Assembly: GCA_043228905.1 (NCBI GenBank)
Contig: JBHGNT010000015.1
Span: 6,944,001-7,008,000, forward strand
Direction: 5' to 3'
DNA length: 64,000 nt
Source: Azolla caroliniana
Lineage: Eukaryota; Polypodiophyta
Shown here: in pieces, positions 34,301 through 45,185 of the stretch
How the letters are laid out: the number at the start of each line of letters is the position of its first letter
Position numbering within the stretch: the stretch's first letter is position 1
Translations under genes and position numbers: made by a program
The notes under the pieces: model-generated
Seen by the model: the letters and a program-made list of their open reading frames with translations, nothing else
Database searches by the model: none
Told to the model about the DNA's origin: nothing

Positions 34301-34761
34301 GACGACTGCGTGTTCGTGAACAAATTTGACAGAGGTGACTTCTTGATACTCCTACTCTACGTAAATGAACTAAAGCAAGCTCCCCGACAATGGTACTAAA
34401 AGTTCTACTCCTTCATGATCGACCAAGGGCACCAGAAGACGCAAGCCGACGACTGCGTGTTCGTGAACAAATTTGACAGAGGTGACTTCTTGATACTCCT
34501 ACTCTACGTAAATGACATGTTAATCGTTGGACTGGACCAAACCAAAATTAGAAATCTGAAGAAGGCTTTGAACCAGACCTTCTCAATGAAAGATTTGGGT
34601 GTAGGGAGATAGATACTGGGGATGCACATAAGCCAAGACCGGTCGAAGAAATTGCTATCGCTATCACAGGAGAAGTACATGACAAAGGTGCTTAAATGGT
34701 TCAACATGTCGAATATGATGAAGATACCATATTCCTCTGCCATCGGAAGCTTGATGTACGC
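31355..34761 (+). pseudogene. Copia F gag-pol, heavily decayed
   Basis: A relative of the young copia at 54.6 kb. Gag helices (ESKAHVLWEKIDTMLESKNA, about 31,430), protease TWVVDSGASFHLTPE near 32,080, GAG-pre-integrase LWHQRLCHMS near 32,470, integrase VTFIDDYNRKM near 32,710 and TPELNGLAEQMNRNIMERV near 32,930, RT VDFDEIFALVVKMTSIQ near 33,895, and GSLMYAV at 34,750. It has many stops, a linker frameshift, and two tandem duplications in RT. It is cut at 34,761 by the mini gypsy element; the remaining RNase H is not seen beyond it. Confidence 0.85.
33976..34514 (+). repeat. Two tandem duplications inside copia F RT
   Basis: A 105-bp unit (33,976-34,080) is repeated directly at 34,081-34,185; a separate 147-bp unit (34,221-34,367) is repeated at 34,368-34,514. 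Both lengths are multiples of three. Both copies of the second unit contain the same TAA, so that duplication happened after the element was dead. Confidence 0.88.
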
Positions 34762-35072
34762 TGTCGTGAAGATCCATCACTACACACAGATCGTGAGGCG
34801 GAACCGCCGGGGTTCTGGACCGGAAGGACTCGAAGTTTGCACTAACTTTAGCGAGAAAGGATTTAAGATAGATTAAAAGAGAGAGATTTAAACGCTTGAC
34901 TTTGGGTCAAGAGAGATTGATATGGCATGAGAGAGATAGAGAGTGAGAGAGATAAGATCAAACTTTTAACTTTAGATTTGAGAGAGAAGATATATCATCA
35001 ATTGGATAACGATTTTCTTACTTTTAATTTTAATTTTGATATAAAGTACAAAGCTTTCTTGATCCAAATTCC
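34762..35072 (-). repeat. R-U5-only LTR copy of mini gypsy
   Basis: About 311 bp matching 35,942-36,252 with few differences, ending TTCACGACA. It lacks the U3 present in the other copy; the break is at GGAATTTGGATC on the minus strand. Confidence 0.82.
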
Positions 35073-35869
35073 GTTGTTTCGAACACAATGCATGTTCTGA
35101 AACATTCGACCTCCTTTGAAATGGTCGTCATCTTCCTCGAGTCATCATCAATCTTCTTTTCATGTTGGATGCGTTGTTTAGGTGTCTCAACTTCTTTAGA
35201 TGGTTTTGATTTTTCTACGCTTGGTCTTACCAAGTCAATATCATCAAGCCATTGATGACGCTTGTCGATCTTGTTGCATGCTTGCTTCACCGCAACCCAG
35301 TTTGCCACAAGGCCGTTTGCTTGGGTATCATCTTCGAGGAGAGTCCCCAACTCTCGTTTATCCTTCATGTCCACGGCTTTCAAGAAGTACTTGTCCTCCT
35401 CCAACAACACTTAGTCCGTGTTGGGGAGACGACTAAACATTTGGTCGAACTCATCGTACACCCTTGAGCCGCTCATCTTCTTATTTTTCTTCTCTATCCA
35501 CCTCATCAAGGTATGTCGAGTCATCCTCGACAAATCTTCCGTCGCGAACTCCGCTAATATTGATCTTTCAAACTCTGACCACATTGTCTTGCCTTCTTGA
35601 AGCTTGATGACATGTCTTTGGATGTTGTTGGCAACAACTCTCTTGAAGCTTGCGATTTGAATTGCTTCAGACACGTCCCTTTGATTCATCTCCCTTCTAT
35701 ATGCATCAAGGAACTTCGTAATATTCCATCCGTCAAATTGACCCTCGAGCTCAACGACACGGTCGAAAGCCTTCTCCACGCTCGCATCATTGTCTCGAGA
35801 TCTCATCATTTGTTTGACAATCAACATCATCCTTTCGAAATCTCCCGCTTGGTTGCTTGAGGATGCCAT
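35073..35869 (-). pseudogene. Gag of mini gypsy, truncated
   Basis: ATG at 35,869 (MASSSNQAGDFERMMLIVKQ); the frame is also open upstream into the primer site. Motifs VVELEGQFDGWNITKFLDAY and FATEDLSRMTRHTLMRW parallel gypsy 2 gag (LIGQFNGKDVSHYLQDY and FAIEDSSKATRRGFEDW). One in-frame TAG lies near 35,411. After EDDTQANGLVANWVAVKQ and RHQWLDDID the frame runs straight into the R-U5 copy at 35,072 and stops at 35,030. No zinc knuckle, protease or pol remains. Confidence 0.78.
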
Positions 35870-35941
35870 CTCCAAGTATTGGTTGATCCTCGATTTGATC
35901 CTTCTTGCCGCCTCTTTCACGTCAGGTTCACCACTTAATTA

Positions 35942-36988
35942 TGTCGTGAAGATCCGTCACTACTCGCAGATCGTGAGGCGGAAGCGCCGGGGTTCTGGAC
36001 CGGAAGGACTCGAAGTTTGCACTAACTTTGGCGAGAAAGGATTTAAGATAGATTAAAAGAGAGAGATTTAAACGCTTGACTTTGGGTTGAGAGAGATTGA
36101 TATGGCGTGAGAGAGATAGAGAGTGAGAGAGATAAGATCAAACTTTTAACTTTAGATTTGAGAGAGAAGATATATCATCAATTGGATAACGATTTTCTTA
36201 CTTTTAATTTTAATTTTGATATAAAGTACAAAGCTTGCTTGATCCAAATTCCCCTTTTGCTTGATTCCTCCACTCTTTTATAGATGCCCCCATGCATATG
36301 GTGCATGTGAGGGTGCAAGACATGCATGCAATGCACGCAATGCATGCTTGCCATGTGATCGTCTAAGATCTCACACATGAGAATTTACATGTAAAGCTAT
36401 AATGATAAAAATATAATTCCTAAAGAAATGGTTTGGTTTAATGGTAAGCCTATTGCTTCCTATCTTGGAGATGTTAAGTTTGAGTCTTGCTTACATCTTT
36501 TTCTTTTATGCACAAATACTATTAGGCTTTTGGACCAAATATCTTTAAGACACCATGCACCGCGATCAACTGACCCTTCCAATTTGCATTCGTTTAGTTT
36601 GGCTCGGTTCGGTCCGCATCCCGAGCCGGTTTGGTCTGCATCCAGAGGTCGCCGAATGCCGGATGTCGGGTCACCGGTTCCATCGCCGGATGTCGTCACC
36701 GTCCCTTACCAGATCCATCGTCGGATGGCGGTCACCGGTTGCCACCGGTTTTGGTTGGCCAAAACCTCGCCGGATGTTGGGTCACTGATCGCCAGTTCCG
36801 TCATCGGCTCCGTCACCGGTTCCATCGCCGATTGCTGGTTTCGTCCGGTCACCTGTTCTATCGTCGATTGGTTTGAGTTTCTTCACCAGCCGGTTCGGGC
36901 ACTTAGCCACGTCCCGCGACTTAGCCACATATGTCCATCTAGTCAAAAGTGGCGCAAGTCCAACTATTTCTTATGTGCTCTTAAGACA
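35942..36988 (-). repeat. Full LTR of mini gypsy
   Basis: From its likely start (TGTCTTAAGAG, 36,988): CCGG-rich U3 (36,560-36,900), tRNA-like segment (36,434-36,486 on the opposite strand), TATAAAAG (36,275-36,282), GA-rich R-U5, end CACGACA at 35,942. The architecture matches the gypsy 2 LTR though the sequence is mostly different. The start is an estimate. Confidence 0.6.
36434..36486 (+). other. tRNA-like segment in mini gypsy U3
   Basis: A box TGGTTTAATGGTAAGCC starts at 36,434 and B-box-like AGTTTGAGTC at 36,477, 43 bases apart; GGAGATG precedes the B box. It is antisense to the minus-strand element, as in the other gypsy LTRs. Confidence 0.6.
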
Positions 36989-37114
36989 TAGATGAAATAT
37001 GATGGATCTCAATCTGCTTATGTAGCTGGAGCCTAAACTTTTCCTATCTATGTGGGATGTTTCACAGTTTTATTTTTCTCTTTTTTCTTTTGCAAAACTT
37101 TATACCCAAATAAC

Positions 37115-37735
37115 TGTTGGGATTACGGTCCCTCCGGATGGGATGGTCGGATGTCCGGGAATCGGGATGATGAAGATCCCGACTACGGAGCCGGATGATG
37201 AAGACCCCGGCTACGGAGCCGGATGATGAAGACCCCGGCTACGGAGCCGGATGACGAATGTACCCGGAGAGAGATCCGGATGCGGGGACATATTTGTGAA
37301 TATGTTTTTCCAAGAGCCCTTTGAGGCTATATTTGTAAATAGCCCGAAAGTCATATGTGTATAAATATGACTTAGGGCAAACAGTTTTGTAGTTGTTGCT
37401 CATTTTTCTGGTTTTCCACTTAGAGAGAGCTAAGTGAGCAGCCGAGAGAGAGACAGAGAGAGAGAGAGACGAAGAGGTCGTTGCCTCTATGTATTACCGC
37501 CGCCTGTGGCGAAGACAGTGAGCTCAAGGTTGTTGCCTTGTAGCTTCGCCATTGTACATTCCCTGCTTATAGTGATAGTTGGAGTTGGAGGACTCCCGTG
37601 GTTTTTCCCATTTAGGGTTTTCCACGTAAAACATCCTGTGTACTTTTCTCTCTATTGTCTTCGTGCATTTTGTATTTCCCGTTTTCTGAGAGTTGATCCT
37701 ATTCCTCGGTTGTGGCCGAGCACTGTTTTTCAACA
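37115..37735 (+). repeat. Solo LTR of copia family A
   Basis: A 621-bp LTR (TGTTGGGATTACGG...TTTTTCAACA) stands alone between perfect 5-bp target duplications ATAAC (37,110-37,114 and 37,736-37,740). It is the outcome of recombination between the two LTRs of a former full element. U3 has three and a half copies of a 28-bp unit (37,163-37,255). Confidence 0.92.
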
Positions 37736-37929
37736 ATAACTTGACACTTAGATGTCCATTTCTTATGTAGTAAAAAGTATTCGAAAGCTCTTGAAGACCT
37801 TCATCTTCCCGTACCAAGATATTAAGCTAATCTAAAATAGTATCTTCTCTATTATTGTTTCATGTCTCGTGTGAAGAACCACACTTGATTTTGTACGTTC
37901 CATGCAATTTTCACACCATTGCCGAAAAT

Positions 37930-38595
37930 CTTCACGACAATGCGATGGTGTGCACTCGACATAGATATCGGATCCACAGTCGGAGTTGTCAACCCACTCA
38001 TGAGCAATCCGGGAAGAGAACACTAGAATGCGATCAAGTGGATACTCCATTACTTGAAAGGAACCTCGAGTATGTGCCTTCGGTTCGGCTTAGGTAAACC
38101 CGAACTAGAAGGCTTTATGGATTCGGATATGTCGGCTGATGCGGATACCAGTTGGCCGGTCCACATCCGGATACGTCATGACATATGCAGGGGGAGTTGT
38201 ATCATGGTAGTCGAGGTTGCAGAAGTCCGTTGCACTGCCAACAACGAAAGTGGAGTACATGGCAGCTATGGAAGCCGCCAAGGAAGTAATCTGGATGAAG
38301 GACTTCATTAGAGAGCTAGGGATTCGACATGAGTAATAACGGCTCTACTGTGACCGCCAAAGTGCCAACCACCTTGCTAAAAACATGGCCTACCATTCTC
38401 GGACCAAGCACATCCAGAGAAGATATCACTAGCTCTAGGAGATGGTAGAAGATCAAAATTTCGTGCTGCCAAAGATCCACATGAAGCAGAATGGGTCGGA
38501 TATGTTGACCAAGGTGCTTTCAGCCGACAAACTCGACATGTGACAGAGACGGATCGGACTAACGAGAAATCCCATGCCGGAGTGAAGGGGGAGTT
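37930..38595 (+). pseudogene. Copia family A RT end and RNase H
   Basis: Plus-strand relic: AMVCTRH (about 37,945), frame-shifted WILRYLKGTSSM (about 38,040-38,070), ELEGFMDSDMSADADTS (about 38,105), then RNase H parts (MAAMEAAKEVIWMKDF-like near 38,260; KNMAYHSRTKHIQRRYH-like near 38,380). It ends at polypurine GAAGGGGGAGTT (38,584-38,595). Many frameshifts. The preceding 37,736-37,929 shows nothing recognisable. Confidence 0.78.
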
Positions 38596-39141
38596 TGTTG
38601 GGAATTCGGTCCCTCTGGATGGGATCCGGAGGAGCCAAATCGGACGAGCCAAAGGAAGGAACCATGCCAGATGCAGCAACCGGACCGGAAGATATCCAGA
38701 TGGACCCGGTGTGAACCGGATCCTGGGACATATCTACAAATATGTTTCTAGTGTGCCTGTGAAGGTTATGTTTGTAAATAGCCTCAAAGTCATATAAGTA
38801 TAAATATGACTTAGGGCAATCACTTTGGATTTAGATGTTGTGAGTGTTGTTGTTGTTGTTAGTTGTATCATAGTAGTACAGAGAGAGAGAGAGAGAAGTG
38901 AACCCACCGGTTGGTGAAGATACAGAGCTCGAGGTCGTTGCCTCTGAGTCTCTTGTTGTACATCCTTTCTCGTATAGTGATAGTTGGAGTCTGTGGGCTC
39001 CCGTGGTTTTTCCCTATTAGGGCCTTCCAAATAAACATCTTGTGTTGTCTCTCTTTTGTGTATGTGTACGAAACTCCATTTCTGTGTTGTTCTTTCATAA
39101 ATTGTTTGAGTCTTGGTTGTGGCCGAGTGCTATTCCGCACA
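38596..39141 (+). repeat. 3' LTR of copia family A
   Basis: About 546 bp from TGTTGGGAATTCGG to ...CCGCACA, with TATA region 'gtataaatatgac' near 38,798 and the 'cgtggtttttccc' motif near 39,003. It belongs to the coding relic just upstream. Confidence 0.78.
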
Positions 39142-40892
39142 AACCTCTTCCTCCATTGCAGCATGCCAATTCACGTCCTTCGCCGGTTTTGCGTATATAC
39201 CCTTATACTCTTATACTCTTATACCCATACCAAATTACATGATTCTTTTGGTGGGTGGATTGGCTTAACTTCTGGTTCACCGATTTCGTGGCCCTCTCGA
39301 TCGACTTCGACCTCGTCTTCGAAGGTTCCTCTTCTTGCTTTTCGGATTCGAATTCACTCCGATCCAACTCGTCCTTGTCCATGCCATACTCCGACATCTT
39401 CTTCTTCCCCTTCTCTTTATGGTGAATCATCTCCTTAGTTCCTTGCAGGGGGAGAGCACGACCAAGTCTCCAGTGCTCGCCGGCTCATCATCCGGTTCAC
39501 CGCTCCGGCTCAACTAGTCTAGATTCGGTCCACTGATCTAGAGGGAAGTCGAACTATCTGGCTGATCGGATTCCTATATGCTTCCCTCTATTCTGGAATC
39601 TGTTGCATCGTCTTCACCAATCGGCTCGGGTGCGGGTGATGGGAATTACCAAGATGCTGACTCATCAACACGACATCGCGGTAAACTCGAACTTGCTTTG
39701 TGTGGGGGTTATAGCACTTGTACCCCTTCTACTTGTTGGAGTAGTCAAATTCCCATGAATTCCCTTAGTTTGTAGATAACTTGTGAACTGGCCGGAAAAA
39801 TATTCTTTTCCACCATCTGACCTCAGGCGTTGATCATCCTTCCGGTTTCTCGTACGTCATGACTCTTTAGGTCCCAGAAACGCGAGAAGACTTCGCTCTT
39901 CTTCTCGATCAAGTAGATCCAGGTGTGTTGGCTCAAATCATCGATGAAGGAGACGAAATATCAATTCATGTCGATGCTCACATTTTGAGTCGGTCTCCAC
40001 ACATCCAAATGTATAAGATCGAGCCGATTCCGGCTCTAATTCTTCTCATTAGGAATGGAAGCCTATGCTGCTTCCTGAGCTAGCAAGCTTCACAAATTTG
40101 TCCTTTCCGGCCACTAAACTTCAGCAATCCGGAAACCACGTGTTTCGACTACATCTCCTGAAGCTTCCGGAAGTTGATGTGGTTGATCTGCTTATGCCAC
40201 AGGTCGATGTCTGACTAGACCTTCTATCCTTTTGCGAACATAGAGGTGCCTACATTAATGGTTTTGAGGATGAACATTCTTCCATCCCGACGCCCTTGCG
40301 CAATGATCCGCCTTCCTCCTCGATGAAGCATCCGTGGTAAGTAAATCGAACCTGCATTCCATGATCCACATTCTGACCGACAAACAACAAGTTCTTGGTT
40401 ATCGTCGGTACATGCAAGACGTTCCTCATGATTCACTTCTGGTCGACAGGGCTCAAAGGGACTTCTCCAACGTGCTCGATGGGATGTGGGGTGTCTTCTC
40501 CGATTGCGACCACCCCCAACTTCTCCAGAAAGGAGAACCACGCTTTGGGGTTCGTTATGTGATTTGAAGAACCAAAGTCGATGTACCAAACCTCTTCCGA
40601 CTTTGAGGTGGATGCTCCTATCTTATTAGCCTCATGCTCAAGTTGGTCAACAAGATCAGAACGAAAGACAGACCAAGGAAGGATGAAGTGACTCAGCCCG
40701 CGAGTGGAGCCACAATATATGAACTTGCAGACATGCGTTAAGAGATGAAAATTGCTCCAATTAGAAAGGAAGAAAGTCAAAGCTTCCCGGGTCGTCGTCT
40801 GGACTTTCCTCCTAGGTGTATTTGATCTGACTCCTTGGAACATCGATGGCGATATTGCTCTAAATATTAAAATGCCCTCTGACGAGACGTCA
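39142..40892 (-). pseudogene. Copia family B: protease to RT linker
   Basis: Minus-strand relic. From high to low coordinates: protease EVWYIDFGSSNHIT near 40,590 (Phe in place of the active-site Ser), GAG-pre-integrase region near 40,100-40,300, integrase near 39,780-40,000, the GYKCYNP-type motif near 39,700, then an acidic linker (MSEYGMDKDELDRSEFESEK, about 39,340-39,395) and the first RT motifs near 39,150-39,250. Same lineage as 1-482. The last 150 bases up to 40,892 show nothing clear. Confidence 0.7.
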
Positions 40893-41232
40893 TGTTGGAC
40901 TAAAATTCTTTGGGTGTATATTCCTAGTGTGAACACACTATCTCAAGTAGGGCTTAGTTACCCTAACTTTTTAAGTGTGTAAATGAGTTTTGTAAAATAG
41001 TTCAACGGGATTTGTAATGATATTATCTTATTGAGCTCTAACTGGTTTTCTTTGTGTACTTGTCTCTCTTCTCTCTGCACAATCTTGCTCCTGTGATTCA
41101 ACAGTGCACAACATTCACATTCTCACTTGTCATCATGTTTGTCTAATCCATATATAAGATCAAATTTGCTATTTTGTAATCAACCAGCTCTACATGTTAC
41201 AATAGCAAACTAAGATACAATACTGTCCATCA
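40893..41232 (+). repeat. Copia C 5' LTR
   Basis: About 340 bp starting TGTTGGACTAAAATTC and ending GTCCATCA, followed by TAGTATCAGAGTG (41,236 on), a mutated initiator-Met primer site. Ends are inferred from one copy only. Confidence 0.55.
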
Positions 41233-41330
41233 AACTAGTATCAGAGTGAATCGGGATCTGACAACAAAAACACAAGGAGGAAAATAGACTGAAGGAAAGG
41301 AAAAGGTCAAGTACTCACTTCCACGAAGAA

Positions 41331-42140
41331 TGATGGCCTCGACATACGGCACCGGTTGCGAGATTGGAAATTTTGATGGCAACACTTTGCCCTTTGGAAG
41401 GAGATGATGGAAGAAGTATTAATCATCCGGCATCAAATCGAGGCGATTTGGCACAACAAGCCAACCTTGATGACTACAGAAGAATAGCGTTGTCTGAATG
41501 AAATTGCCAAGTCAACCATTCGAATGCACTTGGCCAAAAATGTCTACTTTAGCATGGCCAAGGAGACATCAACATATGCCCTATTGGAGAAGGTGCAAGT
41601 GGTATATGAAAAGAAACCATCCTCATTTAAACTCGTATCGATCCAACAATTGTTCCATATGAAGAGGAAGGAAATTGACCCGACGACCTCTCACATCAAC
41701 ACCTTTAGTCGGGTGTTGGCCAAACTCTCCTCACAAGGGCTGAACTTTGACGAAGAAGTTAAAGCCCTTGCAATTCTCTCGACTCTGCCGGCAAGTTGGG
41801 AGGTCTTCTGCACTACCTTCACGAATAGCTCACCAAAGTTAATGCTGGATGAAGAAATTCGATGAGGATCAATGGGATTCTCCATTGATGATGGTACATA
41901 AGCCCATTTTTCGGCTCCTTAGGCTTAGAGAACCGGCTGAAGCCTAGGCAAGCTGAGAAGAGAAATGACTGACATCAGTCGAGGTCATTTCTACTTCTGC
42001 GCCCATTACAGAAAGGCCAATCATAGTGTTGCCGATTACTTGTTAGTCAAGAAAGGGAATGGGTGCAAATTCAATCAGAATTCAAGATCATCCTATTCGA
42101 ACCATTCCCAAATCAGCAACCAAATCAACCAAATAGAAAG
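41331..42140 (+). pseudogene. Copia C gag
   Basis: ATG at 41,331 (MASTYGTGCEIGNFDGN), a frameshift, then a clean stretch of 113 codons from 41,524 (MHLAKNVYFSMAKETSTYAL, FHMKRKEIDPTTSHINTF, LNFDEEVKALAILSTLPASW), typical of the copia UBN2 gag domain. A CCHC-like region (HFYFCAHYRKANHSVADY) lies at 41,985-42,045. Coding similarity stops near 42,140; pol is absent. Confidence 0.75.
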
Positions 42141-43224
42141 ATGAACATGAGAATATGAACATGCAACATTCTTAGAGAGAATATGGATATGAAATTGAAT
42201 ATGACAATAAATCACATAAGAATCAAATGTCAAATCTGAGAATAGAAGAAAAAGCTATTTTGGAGGTAGATTGTTTGGGTTGTCGTTGAAATGAAAATGG
42301 AATAAGCTTCACATCTAAAAATGGCAAACATTGAAATGGAGAATGTTTGACAAGAAGAATGATGAAATGGAAGAAGCTTCAAATCCAAAAATGGAGTTCA
42401 TAATTAGTTGTGTCCTTGATATAACTCATCAACTGTGCAAAATCCTGCATGTAATTTGCATATTATGGCAATTTTAGGGATTATTAGAATGTGATCTCAA
42501 ATAAAGACCGACAAAAATGTTCGCCATAAATGGTAATATTTACCTCCCCATAATAAATGATATGTATCTTTAAGATTTTCACACTAAATATTAGCTATAA
42601 AAAAAACTAAGTTGTGGTCATTTTAGCTACATGTTAGCTATAATAGTGTTTCCATTCACACGCTTTCACAAGCTATAAATCTGAAAATGAAAATGGTGAA
42701 ATGGAGAATGCTCGATCGGAAGAAGAACGTCGAAATGGAGGATGGTTGGTTGGAAGAAGAACAATGAAATGAAAGAACTTTAAATCTGTAAATGGCGAAC
42801 GATGGAATGAAAAATGTTGGGTTGGAAGAACATAGCCAGCTTATCGATCACTGAAATACATGATTATTTCCATTCTTGCATCTAGGTCTTCACTTTTCCA
42901 ATCACTTCATTTAGGCTCCCTTGAAGGGTTTCTTATAGTTATGTGAGTCTAACTTTGTCAAACATTTATTCTTTTGCCTTCTGGTTTTTCTGTTCGTGTG
43001 TTAACTTTATTTCTTGTAAACATTGACTGACTTTTTATATTAGTGTCTAACGAAATATTTTATAGGTTGTTTGGATCAATCTAATATGATGTGTAGTTGC
43101 TTATATCAAAAAGGCATTTATTTGGGTACATCAAGATTAAAATAAGAAGAAACCAAATTGATAAAAGCATTGATGTAATTATAGAATTATATATTTAATT
43201 GTGGTGCATTAATTCATGTGTATA
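42141..43224. other. AT-rich non-coding DNA
   Basis: No gene or clear element is visible. A phrase like 'gaagaa-aatggaa...cttcaaatcnnnaaatggcgaa' recurs loosely four or five times between 42,285 and 42,830, suggesting a degenerate local repeat. Confidence 0.4.
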
Positions 43225-44368
43225 TGTTAATAATTAGGTAATTAACTAGGGTTAATTAGGGTCTAATTATGTGAGTATTGATAAAGGAGCGGAAGAGTAT
43301 GTGATTTGTGTGTGAGAGGAAGAGAGAGGAATATACACTTATGAACAATAATATACATGGGGGATGAACAATACACTTATTAACAAGTGTGTAGCTAAAG
43401 ATTTTTCTCTATATTAATAAGCATCAAAATACAACGATACCCACAATGTGGTATATATACATCTCATGTGCAAGGGTGCACATGTGTGAGGAGAATATAG
43501 ATCCAAGGATGTAAGTCCTATATTCAATGAACTTAGTAGTGGAGGATCTAGAATGTATCCATCTCAAGTACAAATCCGATTTAAGGCTTTAAGGTCAACA
43601 CTTCTAATTAGATTCTAATTATGTAACTACTACGTTACATGGTTGATTAAATAGCTAAACCTAGTTGAGCTTGATATCTCAACACGCCCCTTTAAGCTCA
43701 AGTGTGAGGCATCCGACATCTGGTTTTGCTTTGTGTTGCCCGACTTTCGATGTCGGCTTCTGTTCGACTTTCGGCGGTTCCTCTCCCTCAAGCCTGTGAT
43801 TTTGCCACAATAGTTGCAAGTAGCGGGCCTCATTTAATAATTAGGTAATTAACTTCTTTTCGGCATGGAAGTTCCCACTTCTTTTGAAGGTTAACCCTAA
43901 ACCCTACCATGTTAATAATTAGGTAATTAACTAGGGTTAATTAGGGTCTAATTATGTGAGTATTGATAAAGGAGCGGAAGAGTATGTGATTTGTGTGTGA
44001 GAGGAAGAGAGAGGAATATACACTTATGAACAATAATATACATGGGGGATGAACAATACACTTATTAACAAGTGTGTAGCTAAAGGTTTTTCTCTATATT
44101 AATAAGCATCAAAATACAACGATACCCACAATGTGGTATATATAATCTCATGTGTAAGGGTGCACATGTGTGAGGAGAATATAGGTACAAGGATGTAAGT
44201 ACTATATTCAATGAATTTGGTAGTGGAGGATCTAGAATGTATCCACTCAAGTACAGAATCCTATTTAAGGCTTTAAGGTCGACACTTCTAACTAGATTCT
44301 AATTATATAACTACTAAGTTACATGGTTGACTAAATAGCTAAACCTAGTTGAGTTTGATATCTCAACA
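43225..44368 (-). mobile_element. TRIM-like miniature LTR element
   Basis: Two direct repeats, 43,225-43,684 (460 bp) and 43,920-44,368 (449 bp), enclose only 235 bp. Minus orientation: LTRs start TGTTGAGATATCAA and end TTATTAACA; AAAGGGGCG precedes the 3' LTR as a polypurine tract, and TGGTAGGG follows the 5' LTR where a primer site belongs. Flanks GTATA and ATATA are a likely target duplication with one change. The interior encodes a relic CNYCGKITGLRERNRRK, like a gag zinc knuckle, so it seems to derive from a copia by internal deletion. Confidence 0.78.
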
Positions 44369-44464
44369 ATATATTTAACTGTCTCTTATCATGATGGGCT
44401 CCATGTGAATTTCCTACGAACATAATTTAAAATAGCATATAAAAATGATAGTTATAATATTTGT

Positions 44465-44705
44465 TTATTGTACAAGGTCCTAATAATATGGATCATTGTA
44501 ATCTCATCTACTTCAATGTGTTCATACCTTGCCCACCCATCTAACCTAGAGAGTAGGATAACCCACCTTGAGGATATCCCAATCTTAAGGGTTTCCTTCA
44601 ACTTACAATCATGTGCCAACATGCATCGTAAGAGCTCTTTGCGGCATTAGCGTTTCTAAATGGTGTCGTGAATATCATTGACATTATCGCTACCATTGTT
44701 GTGAT
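44465..44705 (+). pseudogene. Decayed paralogue of the 50.1-51.6 kb gene
   Basis: The translation IIWIIVISSTSMCSYLAHPSN (shown to 20 residues or fewer in parts: IIWIIVISSTSMCSYLAH, then LESRITHLEDIPILRVSFNLQS) matches AIWTIVDSSTSMCSDLAH and TESRMADAEAILTRLASDLQS of the gene at 50,095-51,575. After a frameshift, ELFAALAFLNGVVNIIDII matches ELLAAMAS...RVNGIANVIHTL. The N- and C-terminal parts were not found. This is a gene-family relic, not a retrotransposon. Confidence 0.7.
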
Positions 44706-45185
44706 TTTGATGAAAACCCACTTAGGATGGGCCTTTTTCTTTTCTTTTGGCTCTTAGGCAAAAGGGAGGAGATTGAGGCGTTTAGAGATGGTTAATTATG
44801 GTGTTGAGAAGGGAAAAGAGGGGTATGGGAAGGGGGAGTCTTGCTTCTAGGATTTTAGGGTTTATAAAATATTTATGTTTGAACGGTGATCCTTATTCTT
44901 CTTCTTTATGTGTTGAGAATTGAAAATGTCTTTCTCAATAGAGGTAGAGCCTTTAGGGAAGCCTTTCCACATCTTTTTGATCATTGATTAGAAGATATTA
45001 GTGAAGAATGGGAATTCAAATGGATCTTAAAAAGGTTGCATGAACGCGATGACAACGAAAGGCAACAAAGTTGTTCATCGTGGGCAAGCCGCACCAAAAA
45101 GTCCTTTTCTTCAATATCTGTTAATCCTAAATTGGGTAGAAGGGAGTATGGTGGACCAAGTGAGTCAAATGGGGTGAGCGGGCGT
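44706..45185. other. No recognisable feature
   Basis: Mostly AT-rich. One stop-free stretch of about 65 codons on the plus strand (about 44,994-45,190, DISEEWEFKWILKRLHERDD) has no start codon and no family I recognise. Confidence 0.35.

Larger units (their letters stand above)
34762..36988 (-). mobile_element. Gag-only mini gypsy, incomplete 3' LTR
   Basis: Minus-orientation order: full-length LTR (about 36,988 down to 35,942), primer site matching gypsy 2 (GTGGTGAACCTGACGTG), gag, then only an R-U5 part of the LTR (35,072 down to 34,762). Pol and the second U3 are missing. The repeated segment begins at 36,252/35,072, about 30 bases after the TATA box at 36,275-36,282, that is, at the expected transcription start. 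It lies in the copia F RT gene. The far left-hand LTR end at 36,988 (TGTCTTAAGAG) is approximate. Confidence 0.75.

Noticed and set aside
35200-35860. Plus-strand open frames across the mini gypsy
   Set aside because: The minus strand encodes a gag clearly related to gypsy 2; the plus-strand frames are antisense shadows.
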